A stretch of DNA of 64,000 nt, from positions 108,541,363 through 108,605,362 of the forward strand of contig NC_092046.1 in NCBI RefSeq assembly GCF_003086295.3, read 5' to 3'. Source of the DNA: Arachis hypogaea. Taxonomy: Eukaryota > Streptophyta > Magnoliopsida > Fabales > Fabaceae. Below the pieces are notes generated by a model that saw only the letters and a program-made list of their open reading frames with translations, was not told where the DNA came from and did no database searches. This document shows, piece by piece, positions 1 through 10,277 of this stretch (position 1 is the stretch's first letter; every line of letters starts with the position of its first letter). The position numbers and the translations under genes are program-made.

Positions 1-522
1 GCTTGCTTGTCCCCAAGCAAGAAATAGATTTATGCTCCAAGGTTCTTTCAATTAAGATGGATTGAGGAACACTTGTAAAGTGCAGTGAGTGAAGTGATCA
101 AGTATCAGTGGGATAAATTCTAAATCATATGCTCATGCAAGGGCTTCAGTGCTCACTAGTCCTTACATATTGGGAGTCGTAGGTCTTAGGATTTTCATCC
201 AAATGGTGTCATGGAGATCTCTTTATATGTAGTCACCTTGAAGCAGCTTATAGTTTATGTGCTTTGGCCTCGACTCTAAGTATCATGTCTCAAGGCGGCT
301 CTTTAGATAAGCTTTCAATCAATACTCCTAAACCAGTTGGTTTTAAGGTATTAGGTGTTGAAGCACCCCTGAGGATTTACTTGCTCAAGCCTCTTTCCTT
401 GACACACTTCAACCACAAGCATTTACTAGGATAACAACTCTTTGAGTTTTTGTTTCTTTCTTTCTTTTTCTGCCTAGTAATTGATGCTCAGAGCCTTGGG
501 CCATATTTCTTTTGTTTTTGTA

Positions 523-555
<33 letters not shown>

Positions 556-1525
556 TTGTTTGCTGCTTCTTGGATCAATAAATTTTTGAGAATCTCCACA
601 AAACTTCTTTGAACTTCATGTCCCGCCTATGAGCTCCCATGCAAGTTTTCACAAGCATGCAACCTCAATACAAAATCATATAACCAGAACCACCACTTTT
701 CCTAATCTTTTGCTTGCCTCAAAATTGTTTAATTCCTCAATCTTTCTTTTCAAAGAACTTTCATGTGATGCATTTCTTGAAACTGGAGTGCAAACAAGTT
801 TTGAAGATAAGAATGTTGTGAATGATCAGACACCTTGCTTATTGAATTATAAAGAAAGACTATGCTATGCAGGCAGGGGAAAATAAAAAAAGAGAAACTA
901 TGCTATGCAGATAGGCAGGGCAGATCAGAATACAATTCAACTTTCAATTACAGCAATATTTGATGCAAAACAATGACTTAACAATACAACCTGTTGAAGT
1001 TTACTTGCTTTCCTTCTTCTCATCATCATCATTGCTGTCTTCTAGATTCATCTTTTGTTTCTTTGGTTGATGATGCTTTAATCCTTCCAACAGCTTGTAT
1101 GGACCTCTGCAATGATATTGAAAGTTGCTTGTTCCCCAAGCACTTGAAAAATGGTTAGCTTGCATGATTTATTTGTGGGCCTTTGTACTTACTTTGGTGT
1201 GGGAACACCAAACTTAGTACCTTGCCAATGCATCAGATTAACCATGTGTGAAACTCTTTTTCTCTTTTTTTTTTTTTCAAAAGTGACAAAACTGAAAACT
1301 AAAGAATAGCAAAATAGTTGACTAGTTTATCTAACTGCTTGAAGCTAGCATTATGCAGAAGGTGAGAATATGTTTTAAATGAGATTTTGGTGGAACACCA
1401 AACTTAGAATCCTTCATTCTCCCTTATATTGTTTTGGTGTGCAACACCAAACTTAGCTTCTTGCAATATAGATAAAACTAATTAACCTTTTTATTAAAAT
1501 AGCTATGAAAAGAAAACTACCTCAG

Positions 1526-1573
1526 GTTGGGTTGCCTCCCAACAAGCGCTCTTTTATTGTCACTAGCTTGACA
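1526..1573 (-). promoter_or_regulatory. Twin hairpins in array A unit 1
   Basis: On the sense (minus) strand a stem TGTCA/TGACA is followed by a second stem GTTGGG/CCCAAC with loop AGGCAA. The same pair lies just after gag in N and G, but here there is no gag. Its retention in a non-coding element points to a cis role in the RNA or DNA. Confidence 0.6.
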
Positions 1574-1973
1574 TTCTTCATTCTTTGATTATGGAGGCTG
1601 GAAATCATAATGCCTCAATTTTTCTCCTCTTGCTGTAGGATTCCTTTCCTCCATGACCTGCACAATCACAAACAATCCAAATGAAAATTGGATATTTTCA
1701 TGCCAGAATGTAGTCAGGGGATTAGTTGACACCATGTGTCAAACAGTTGGTAAACTTGAGAGATTAATGAACGAAAATCACTTCTCTCGTTTACTTATCA
1801 AGCTATGAGAATCATATTCAGCAAGATAAACCAAGAAAACTTCACTCTATTGCTAAAGTGAGGTTTCAATTAGCTTAGGCAAAAATTCAAACAGTTAGTG
1901 TGTCAGTCAAAAATTAAAGAAAAAGTGCTTGATCTAGATCACCACCTCACTTAATCATTGTCAATCTATTCAA

Positions 1974-1991
1974 TCCCCGGCAACGGCGCCA
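1974..1991 (-). promoter_or_regulatory. Primer binding site (tRNA-Asp), array A unit 1
   Basis: The minus strand reads TGGCGCCGTTGCCGGGGA, complementary to the 3' end of plant tRNA-Asp including CCA. It lies 6 nt from the LTR edge at 1998, which fixes the element as minus-strand. Confidence 0.9.
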
Positions 1992-1997
1992 AAAACT

Positions 1998-3793
1998 TGA
2001 TGAGATATTTTGATGAGAAACGAATTTCTACCAAAACACCCAAAACTAACCGGCAAGTGTACCGGGTCGTATCAAGTAATAAAAACTCACGGAAGTGAGG
2101 TCGATCCCACAGGGATTGAAGGATTGAGCAATTTTAGTTTAGTGGTTGATTTAGTCAAGCGAATCAAGTGTTGGTTGGGTGATTTGTGATTTGCAGAATG
2201 TAAATTGCATGAAATTAAAGAGAGCGGGAAAGTAAATTGCTGAAACTTAAAGGACAAGAAATTAAATGACAGAAACTTAAAGTGCAAGAAATGTAAATTG
2301 CAGAATCTTAAAGTGCAGGAAATGTAAATTGCTTGAAAAGTAAAGGGGATTGGGATGAGGATTTGCAGAATTTAAACAAGGGAAAACTAAATTGCATCAA
2401 ACAGAAGAGGAAAAGGGAGTTGGGATTGAACCGGATCTTATAACAGCAAAGTAAATGAACAATGAAAGCATTAAACAGAGAATTGAAATGAGAATTTAGA
2501 TCTCAGGACCCAGAGACTAGAAAACCAAGTCTAGATCTCAATGCCTTCCTAGATCCCACAAGAACAATAGCAAGGAAATTGTAAATTGCAAAGAAAAGAG
2601 ATGAAGATCAAGTAACAGAAACAGAAATGCTAATTCAATTAACAGTAAAGGAAACAGAGAGATCCAAGATTGAGATTGAAACAGAATTTCTTCAATTCTC
2701 CAATCCAAGATCCAAGACAAAAGTCAAATGAAATTGAAAGCAATGAAAGCAAGAAATTAAAGTTCACTCAAGTTCAAAAGCTCTTCGAAAACTATTATCA
2801 AAATTTTAAAAGGAAAGCTCTAAAAGAAAACTCTCCAGCCAAAAAGCTCTCCCGAAAAAGCTCTCCCAATAACTTGAATTCTATCCTATTTATACACTTT
2901 CCAAAAATGATCTTCAAGCCTTGAGTTGGGCCTTTGTTCTTGGTGGAATTGGGTTGAAAGAGGCCTTGGTTGATTGCTCTTGAAGATTGAAGAAGAACCG
3001 AAGTGAACCAATTGAACCGGTTTTTGAAGTTGGCCAAAGATGATCTCAACGTTAGGGTCAAAGTTAGGGGTCTAACTTCGACCCTAACTTTTCATATCAG
3101 CAAGCTAAATTCCCTGGTTTGGACGTTGGTGCCAACGTTAGGGGTCTAACTTTGACCCTAACGTTGGCAATGCTTGGTGTGAGTGGCGCCAACGTTAGCC
3201 TCCAAGTTAGGGGGCTAACGTTGGCGCAAACGTTGGCTTATTCCCCTATTGTGGTTCATGTGCCAACGTTAGCCTCCAAGTTAGGGGGCTAACGTTGGCG
3301 CAAACGTTGGTGCCCAGGGGAGAAACTCTCAAGTTCCAACGTTAGCCTCCAAGTTAGGGGGCTAACGTTGGAGCTAACGTTGGCCACTTCCAGGGAGTGA
3401 TTTACATGCCCAACGTTAGCCTCCAAGTTAGGGGGCTAACGTTGGGGCTAACTTCATGCAACCCGGTTCAATTTTCATTTATTCCATTGTCCTCTCTTCA
3501 CTCCTTGCCATTCCTCTTTGCTTCAACCTTTCTCCAAGCCTTCTTCACCTATCATTGATCAACCAAACTAATCAAAGTTTTGCTCAAAATCATGAGGTAT
3601 TCAATCTTCCACAATATGCAACAATTATAGCTCAAAACCTCATGAAATGGCATGAATTCACATATGGTTGGTTCAATCAAGGGGAACATGAAAATCTACT
3701 CAATTAGCTTGCTTGTAGCTCAAGAAAGTGCATAATTCTAATGAAAACAAAAGAAAAAGACTAGCTAAAATGGGCTAAGATGACTTGTCATTA
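1998..3793 (-). repeat. Array A LTR 1, shared by two internal regions
   Basis: This LTR (1,796 bp) runs on the sense strand from TAATGACAAG (mutated from TGATGACAAG) to ATCTCATCA. It has a PBS on its left and a PPT-type motif on its right (3794-3830), so it acts as the 3' LTR of one unit and the 5' LTR of the next. A U5 hairpin CTCAC/GTGAG is at 2086-2099. A hairpin array built on AACGTT fills about 3034-3450. The short ORFs inside, repeated in LTR 2, are not genes. Confidence 0.85.
3034..3450. repeat. AACGTT inverted-repeat array in LTR 1
   Basis: About six units, most with arms CCAACGTTAGCC and GGCTAACGTTGG around a central segment containing AAGTTAGGGG. Each unit can form a hairpin with a perfect stem of about 11 bp. 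The first two units are diverged (arms around TTAGGGTC). LTR 2 has the same array at about 6772-7190 and the B LTRs have two units each. Confidence 0.85.
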
Positions 3794-3830
3794 CAACACC
3801 AAACTTAAAGCTTGCTTGTCCTCAAGCAAG
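3794..3830 (-). promoter_or_regulatory. RGGA hairpin and PPT-type motif, array A unit 2
   Basis: The sense strand has an 8-bp stem CTTGCTTG/CAAGCAAG with loop AGGA (3811-3830), then CTTTAAGTTTGGTGTTG abutting the LTR. This is where the polypurine tract should lie. Confidence 0.65.
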
Positions 3831-5280
3831 AAATAGATTTATGCTCCAAGGTTCTTTTAATTAAGATGGATTGAGGAACATTTGTAAAGTGCAGTGAGTG
3901 AAGTGATCAAGTATCAGTGGGGTGAACTCTAAATCATATGCTCATGCAAGGGCTTCAGTGCTCACTAGTCCTTACATATTAGGAGTCGTAGGTCTTAGGA
4001 TTTTCATCCAAATGGTATCATGGAGATCTCTTTATAAGTAATCACCTTGAAGCAGCTTAAAGTTTCTGTGCTTTGGCCTCGACTCTAAGTATCATGTCTC
4101 AAAGCGGCTCTTTAGATAAGCTTTCAATCAATACTCCTAAACCAGTTGGTTTTAAGGTATTAGGTGTTAAGGCACCCCTAAGGATTTACTTGCTCAAGCC
4201 TCTTTCCTTGACACATTTCAACCACAAGCATTTACTAGGATAACAACTCTTTGAGTTTTTGTTTCTTCTTTCTTTTCTGCCTAGTAATTGATGCTCAGAG
4301 CCTTGGGCCATGTTCTTTTTGTTTTTGTATTTTCTTTTTCTTTCTTTTGTTTTGTTTGCTGCTTCTTGGATCAATAGATTTTTGAGAATCTCCACAATAC
4401 TTCTTTGAACTTCTTGTCCCGCCTATGAGCTCCCATGCAAGTTTTCACAAGCATGCAACCTCAATACATAATCATACAACTAGAACCACCACTTCTCCTA
4501 ATCTTTTTCTTGCCTCAAAATTGTTTAATTCCTCTATCCTTCTTTTCAAAGAACTTTTCATGTGATGCATTTCTTGGAAATTGAATGCAAGCAAGTTTTG
4601 AAGATGAGAATGTTGTGAATGATCAAACATCTTGCTTATTGAATTATAAAGAAAGGAATTATACTATATATGCAGGCAGGAATATATACAATCCAACTTT
4701 CAATCACAACAATATTTGATGTAGAACAATCACTTAACAATACAACCTGTTGGAGTTCAATTGCTTTTCTTTTTCTCGTCCTCATCATTGCTGGCCTTTA
4801 GGTTCATCTTTTGTTCTTTGGTTGATGATGCTCAATCCTTCCAACAGCTTGTATGGACCTCTGCAATGATATTGAAAGTTGCTTGTTCCCCAAGCACTTG
4901 AAAAATGGTTAGCTTGCATGATTTATTTGTGGGCCTTTGTACTTACTTTGGTGTGGGAACACCAAACTTAGTACCTTGCCAATGCATCAGATTAACCATG
5001 TGTGAAACTCTTTTTCTCTTTTTTTTTTTTTTCAAAAGTGACAAAACTGAAAACTAAAGAATAGCAAAATAGTTGACTAGTTTATCTAACTGCTTGAAGC
5101 TAGCATTATGCAGAAGGTGAGAATATGTTTTAAATGAGATTTTGGTGGAACACCAAACTTAGAATCCTTCATTCTCCCTTATACTGTTTTGGTGTGCAAT
5201 ACCAAACTTAGCTTCTTGCAATATAGATAAAACTAATTAACCTTTTTATTAAAATAGCTATGAAAAGAAAACTACCTCAG

Positions 5281-5328
5281 GTTGGGTTGCCTCCCAACAA
5301 GCGCTCTTTTATTGTCACTAGCTTGACA
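5281..5328 (-). promoter_or_regulatory. Twin hairpins in array A unit 2
   Basis: Identical to the pair at 1526-1573: stems GTTGGG/CCCAAC with loop AGGCAA and TGTCA/TGACA. Confidence 0.6.
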
Positions 5329-5728
5329 TTCTTCATTCTTTGATTATGGAGGCTGGAAATCATAATGCCTCAATTTTTCTCCTCTTGCTGTAGGATTCCT
5401 TTCCTCCATGACCTGCACAATCACAAACAATCCAAATGAAAATTGGATATTTTCATGCCAGAATGTAGTCAGGGGATTAGTTGACACCATGTGTCAAACA
5501 GTTGGTAAACTTGAGAGATTAATGAACGAAAATCACTTCTCTCGTTTACTTATCAAGCTATGAGAATCATATTCAGCAAGATAAACCAAGAAAACTTCAC
5601 TCTATTGCTAAAGTGAGGTTTCAATTAGCTTAGGCAAAAATTCAAACAGTTAGTGTGTCAGTCAAAAATTAAAGAAAAAGTGCTTGATCTAGATCACCAC
5701 CTCACTTAATCATTGTCAATCTATTCAA

Positions 5729-5746
5729 TCCCCGGCAACGGCGCCA
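5729..5746 (-). promoter_or_regulatory. Primer binding site (tRNA-Asp), array A unit 2
   Basis: An 18-nt perfect complement to the tRNA-Asp 3' end, 6 nt from the LTR edge at 5753. Confidence 0.9.
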
Positions 5747-5752
5747 AAAACT

Positions 5753-7490
5753 TGATGAGATATTTTGATGAGAAACGAATTTCTACCAAAACACCCAAAA
5801 CTAACCGGCAAGTGTACCGGGTCGTATCAAGTAATAAAAACTCACGGAAGTGAGGTCGATCCCACAGGGATTGAAGGATTGAGCAATTTTAGTTTAGTGG
5901 TTGATTTAGTCAAGCGAATCAAGTGTTGGTTGGGTGATTTGTGATTTGCAGAATGTAAATTGCATGAAATTAAAGAGAGCGGGAAAGTAAATTGCTGAAA
6001 CTTAAAGGACAAGAAATTAAATGACAGAAACTTAAAGTGCAAGAAATGTAAATTGCAGAATCTTAAAGTGCAAGAAATGTAAATTGCTTGAAAAGTAAAG
6101 GGGATTGGGATGAGGATTTGCAGAATTTAAACAAGGGAAAACTAAATTGCATCAAACAGAAGAGGAAAAGGGAGTTGGGATTGAACCGGATCTTATAACA
6201 GCAAAGTAAATGAACAATGAAAGCATTAAACAGAGAATTGAAATGAGAATTTAGATCTCAGGACCCAGAGACTAGAAAACCAAGTCTAGATCTCAATGCC
6301 TTCCTAGATCCCACAAGAACAATAGCAAGGAAATTGTAAATTGCAAAGAAAAGAGATGAAGATCAAGTAACAGAAACAGAAATGCTAATTCAATTAACAG
6401 TAAAGGAAACAGAGAGATCCAAGATTGAGATTGAAACAGAATTTCTTCAATTCTCCAATCCAAGATCCAAGACAAAAGTCAAATGAAATTGAAAGCAATG
6501 AAAGCAAGAAATTAAAGTTCACTCAAGTTCAAAAGCTCTTCGAAAACTATTATGAAAATTCTAAAAGGAAAGCTCTAAAAGAAAACTCTCCAGCCAAAAG
6601 CTCCCTAAACAAATTGAATTCTATCCTATTTATACACTTTCCAAAATGATCTTCAAGCCTTGAGTTGGGCCTTTGTTCTTGGTGGAATTGGGTTGAAAGA
6701 GGCCTTGGTTGATTGCTCTTGAAGATTGAAGAAGAACCGAAGTGAACCAATTGAACCGGAAATGGAGTTAGCCAACGTTGGTCTTCAACGTTAGGGTCAA
6801 AGTTAGGGGTCTAACTTTGACCCTAACTTTTCATATCAGCAAACCACATTCTTCTGGTTTAGACGTTGGCGCCAACGTTAGGGGTCTAACTTTGACCCTA
6901 ACGTTGGCCTTGCTTGGTATGATTGGTGCCAACGTTAGCCTCCACGTTAGGGGGCTAACGTTGGCGCAAACGTTGCCTACTCCCCCATTGTGATTTAAGT
7001 GCCAACGTTAGCCTCCAAGTTAGGGGGCTAACGTTGGCGCAAACGTTGGTAGCCCAGGGAGAAACTCTCAAGTTCCAACGTTAGCCTCCAAGTTAGGGGG
7101 CTAACGTTGGAGCTAACGTTGGCTACTTCCAAAGAGTGATTCATATGCCCAACGTTAGCCTCCAAGTTAGGGGGCTAACGTTGGGGCTAACTTCATGCAA
7201 CCCGGTTCAATTTTCACTTATTCCATTGTCCTCTCTTCACTCCTAGCCATTCCTCTTTGCTTCAACCTTTCTCCAAGCCTTCTTCACCTATCATTGATCA
7301 ACCAAACTAATCAAAGTTTTGCTCAAAATCATGAGGTATTCAATCTTCCACAATATGCAACAAATATAGTTCAAAACCTCATGAAATGGCATGAATTCAC
7401 ATATGGTTGGTTCAATCAAGGGAAACATGAAAATCTACTCAATTAGCTTGCTTGTAGCTTAAGAAAGTGCATAATTCTAATGAAAACAAA
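5753..7490 (-). repeat. Array A LTR 2, truncated at its outer end
   Basis: Same family as LTR 1. It aligns up to GAAAACAAAA near 7490, then stops short of the expected terminal segment ending GTCATCA, about 45 bp missing. The sequence joins ACT and the LTR of B at a CAAAA microhomology. The U5 hairpin is at 5841-5854 and the AACGTT hairpin array at about 6772-7190. Confidence 0.85.
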
Positions 7491-7494
7491 AACT

Positions 7495-8529
7495 TGATGA
7501 GATATTTTGGTGAAAAATAAATTTCTCCCAAAACACAAAAATCTAACCGGCAAGTGCACCGGGTCGCATCAAGTAATAAAACTCACGGGAGTGAGGTCGA
7601 TCCCACAGGGATTGATGGATCAAGCAACTTTAGTGGGTGATTAGTTTAGTCAAGCTAACATTGATGTGAATTGTGTGAAATTGTAACCAACAGGAAGTAA
7701 AGGACAATTAATTTAAAGTTGCAGAAAGTAAATTGCATTGAAACTTAAATTGCAAGAAAAGTAAATTGGCAAAATCTTAAATGACAAGAAAAGTAAATTG
7801 CATGAAAAGTAAAGGGGCTGGGGCGCTGGAAATTAAATAGAGCAATATATCAGAATTCAAAACTCTTGCAGCAAGCTTAAATTGCAGGAAAGTAAATTGG
7901 GAGCAATGTAAACAGAGAAGCAAAATTGCAGAGAAGGGAATTGTAGCAGAAAAGTAAATCAGCGAGAAAACTCAAATCAATTGTGAAATCTAGAAAGACA
8001 AGTGAAGATCTCAGGAGATCCAAGAGACTAGAAAACAAGTCTAGATCTCAAGCCCTTCCTTGCCATGTCATGTGCCAACGTTAGCCTCCAAGTTAGGGGG
8101 CTAACGTTGGCTCAAACGTGGGGAGCCCAGGGAGTGATTTTCATGCCCAACGTTAGCCTCCAAGTTAGGGGGCTAACGTTGGGGCTAACTTCATGCATCC
8201 CGGTTCAATTTCTTTTATTCCATTGTCCTCTCTTCACTCCTAGCCATTCCTCTTTGCTTCAACCTTTCTCCAAGCTTTCTTCACCTATCATGAATCAACC
8301 AAACTTATCAAAGCTATGCTTAAAATCATGAGGTATTCAATATTTCATAATATGCAACAAATATAGCATAAAACCTCATGAAATGGCATGAATTCATATA
8401 TGGTTGGTTAAATCCAAGGAAACATGAAAATCTACCCAATTGGCTTGCTTATGGCTCAAGAAAGTGCATAATTCAATTGAAAACAAAAGAAAAAGGCTAG
8501 TTAAAATAGGCTAAGATGACTTGTCATCA
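7495..8529 (-). repeat. Element B, left LTR (3' LTR)
   Basis: It has a PPT-type motif on its right, as a 3' LTR should, but AAAACT on its left, which is the PBS-side spacer expected beside a 5' LTR. It therefore also seems to have served a further unit whose PBS was lost at the junction. The U5 hairpin CTCAC/GTGAG is at 7582-7595. Two AACGTT hairpin units lie at about 8073-8190. Confidence 0.85.
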
Positions 8530-8566
8530 CAACACCAAACTTAAAGCTTGCTTGTCCCCAAGCAAG
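8530..8566 (-). promoter_or_regulatory. RGGA hairpin and PPT-type motif, element B
   Basis: Sense-strand stem CTTGCTTG/CAAGCAAG with loop GGGA (8547-8566), followed by CTTTAAGTTTGGTGTTG directly at the LTR start. Confidence 0.65.
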
Positions 8567-10277
8567 AAAAGAATCATGCAATAAAGATTGACAATCCAAG
8601 GTAAGAAGAATAGCAACTCAATGTTCATGGTAAGCTAGTTTTCTAAGCATGCTACAATCACAAAAGAAATGTAAATGATTGATGCTTCCATCTAGCTCAA
8701 TTTATGAAATCTTTCTTATATTTCTTCCTTGAAACAAGCTTTTGATTTTCTTATTAGCTTCTCCTTTTTGGGTGCTTTGCCCCATGATTTGATAACAAAG
8801 CTACGACTTCTAAATGCTTTGTTTTCAAGTATTACCACTTGATACATAAGCACCACAAGCATTTGATTAGAGGACTTCATTAAGCTCATTTTTCTTTTCT
8901 TTTCTTGACTCTCTAATCATTGATGCTCAGAGCCTTGAGCTTTGAGGGAGTGCTTTTGCACTTTTGAGCCTAACCTTGACTTCTAAGTGTTTTGTTTTCA
9001 AGCATTTGGCTTGATACATAAACACCACAAGTACTTAACAAATGAATTGCCATTGGTACTCAGAGCCTTCAGCTTTCTCATTCTTTCCCTTTTTCTTTTC
9101 TTGCTTTATTTTGCATTTGCTTCTTCAAGGTTTTCATGATTTTAAAAGATTTCACAAAATGTCCTAGATGAAAACTTCAATTAAATAAAATCTAATGCAA
9201 TTAAGCAACAATCAAACATACTAGCTTACCAATACTTTTATGCACATGCTAAAGTCTTCTTTAATGCCTTGTTTGTTTATGATCATGATACTTTTGTTGC
9301 TTTTGAATTCACAAAACTCAAGTTGGAAATCATAATGACATAGCACCATGTTGCAATTTAGAAATCAAACTATGCCTTTTCATACACACATGCATACAGA
9401 GAAGGTAAAGACAATCATGCAGTTCATAGTGCTTGAAACAAATGAGAGGAAAAGGAACTTTACAACCTTGTAGTTCATCTTCTCTATTGTTGTCATTTTC
9501 CTCCCATTCTCCTCCTTCCCATACCAAACTCAGAATGCTTGCTCATCCTCAAGCAACTATTAGAACCGTGGCTATGGGGCTAAGATGGATCATGAATGTC
9601 TTTCACAAGGAATGTTAGTAGTACATGTGTTTCAAGCAAGCAAAATTAAAGATAATAATCAAGGCACAAGAGACAGAGACATTGTGATTGCAAGCTTAAG
9701 AAGGTGAGCATAATACTTTGCATAAAAGATAAGTGGCACACCAAACTTAGTGTGACACTTTCACTTGGAATTAATGCAAGTATCCAGTAAAGATTTGAAG
9801 CAAACTGTGTTGCATAGCAACACCAAACTTAGAATGCAATCCTATGTCAATTTATTTAAACTAAAACTAAACAAAAGAAACTGTTATATGTTAAATACAA
9901 TCACCAAATGAAGAGTCTGTTATAAATAAGGATGTCTTGGTGATGTATTAACAAAAACAGTTAATGAAGGAAAGCATTAAAAACAAGTAAATAAATGAAA
10001 CAAAGGGAAAACAAAAATTATCCAACTAAGAAGAAAAATAACACTGTAAAAGGCAATATGATTATACAGACAAGTGATGTTGCTGGATTGATTTGCATAG
10101 AAAAATAGGTGGCACACCAAACTTAGAATCTTGGTGTGTCACTTTCATGTAAAATTGATGCAATCATCCATGAAGATGGAAAACAGTTTGTTGCATGGCA
10201 ACACCAAACTTATAATGTGATCATATGCCAATTTATTGAAATTTAAACAAAGCAAGGAGAAGAAATGTACCTACTGT
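8567..10277 (-). other. Element B non-coding internal region
   Basis: About 1.7 kb between the ORF and the 3' LTR with no coding sequence. On the sense strand it holds TAAGTTTGGTGT-type motifs near 9738, 9820, 10113 and 10202, an internal RGGA hairpin (9539-9556, stem TTGCTTG with G-T pairs), a purine tract at about 9080-9115, and repeated modules with CTTGTGGTG and a TGTATCAAG-like segment (8830-9060). Confidence 0.6.
9539..9556 (-). promoter_or_regulatory. Internal RGGA hairpin, element B
   Basis: The sense strand reads TTGCTTG-AGGA-TGAGCAA, then a spaced GAGTTTGGTATGG. It is an internal copy of the PPT-associated structure, about 1 kb from the 3' LTR, with two wobble pairs near the loop. 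Confidence 0.5.

Larger units (their letters stand above)
1..1997 (-). mobile_element. Array A, internal region 1 (partial, non-coding)
   Basis: Read on the minus strand, this runs from a tRNA-Asp PBS (1974-1991) to the RGGA hairpin at 2-21, where the window begins, so the 3' LTR beyond it is off-window. No ORF of interest is present; short frames inside are chance. It keeps the twin hairpins (1526-1543 and 1558-1573), three ACACCAAACTTAG motifs near 1208, 1396 and 1447, and a pyrimidine tract (purine on the sense strand) around 520-560. The region 3794-5752 is a second copy 3,755 bp away. It behaves as a non-coding, trans-mobilised (LARD-like) internal region. Confidence 0.75.
3794..5752 (-). 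mobile_element. Array A, internal region 2 (complete, non-coding)
   Basis: This complete internal region of about 1.96 kb lies between LTR 2 (its 5' LTR) and LTR 1 (its 3' LTR). It has the PBS at 5729-5746, twin hairpins at 5281-5328, three TAAGTTTGGTGT motifs on the sense strand, a purine tract (sense) near 4310-4350, and an RGGA hairpin with PPT-type motif at 3794-3830. No protein-coding sequence is present. Confidence 0.8.

Noticed and set aside
1974..1991. tRNA-Asp gene fragments at each tRNA match
   Set aside because: All matches are 18 nt, antisense to the tRNA 3' end, 6 nt from an LTR edge: primer binding sites.
2087..2287. Small conserved ORFs repeated at 2087/5842, 2538/6293, 3456/7195, 8065/12063
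   Set aside because: They lie inside duplicated LTRs; conservation follows from LTR duplication and the peptides are low-complexity.
3060..3080. Telomere-like TTAGGG words
   Set aside because: They are part of the AACGTTAGGGGTC hairpin arms, not head-to-tail telomere repeats.
3150..3450. CRISPR-like appearance (repeats of about 36 bp with spacers) in the A LTRs
   Set aside because: Eukaryotic LTR context, spacers are related to each other, the array is duplicated with the LTR, and the repeats are hairpins with family relatives in B and D.
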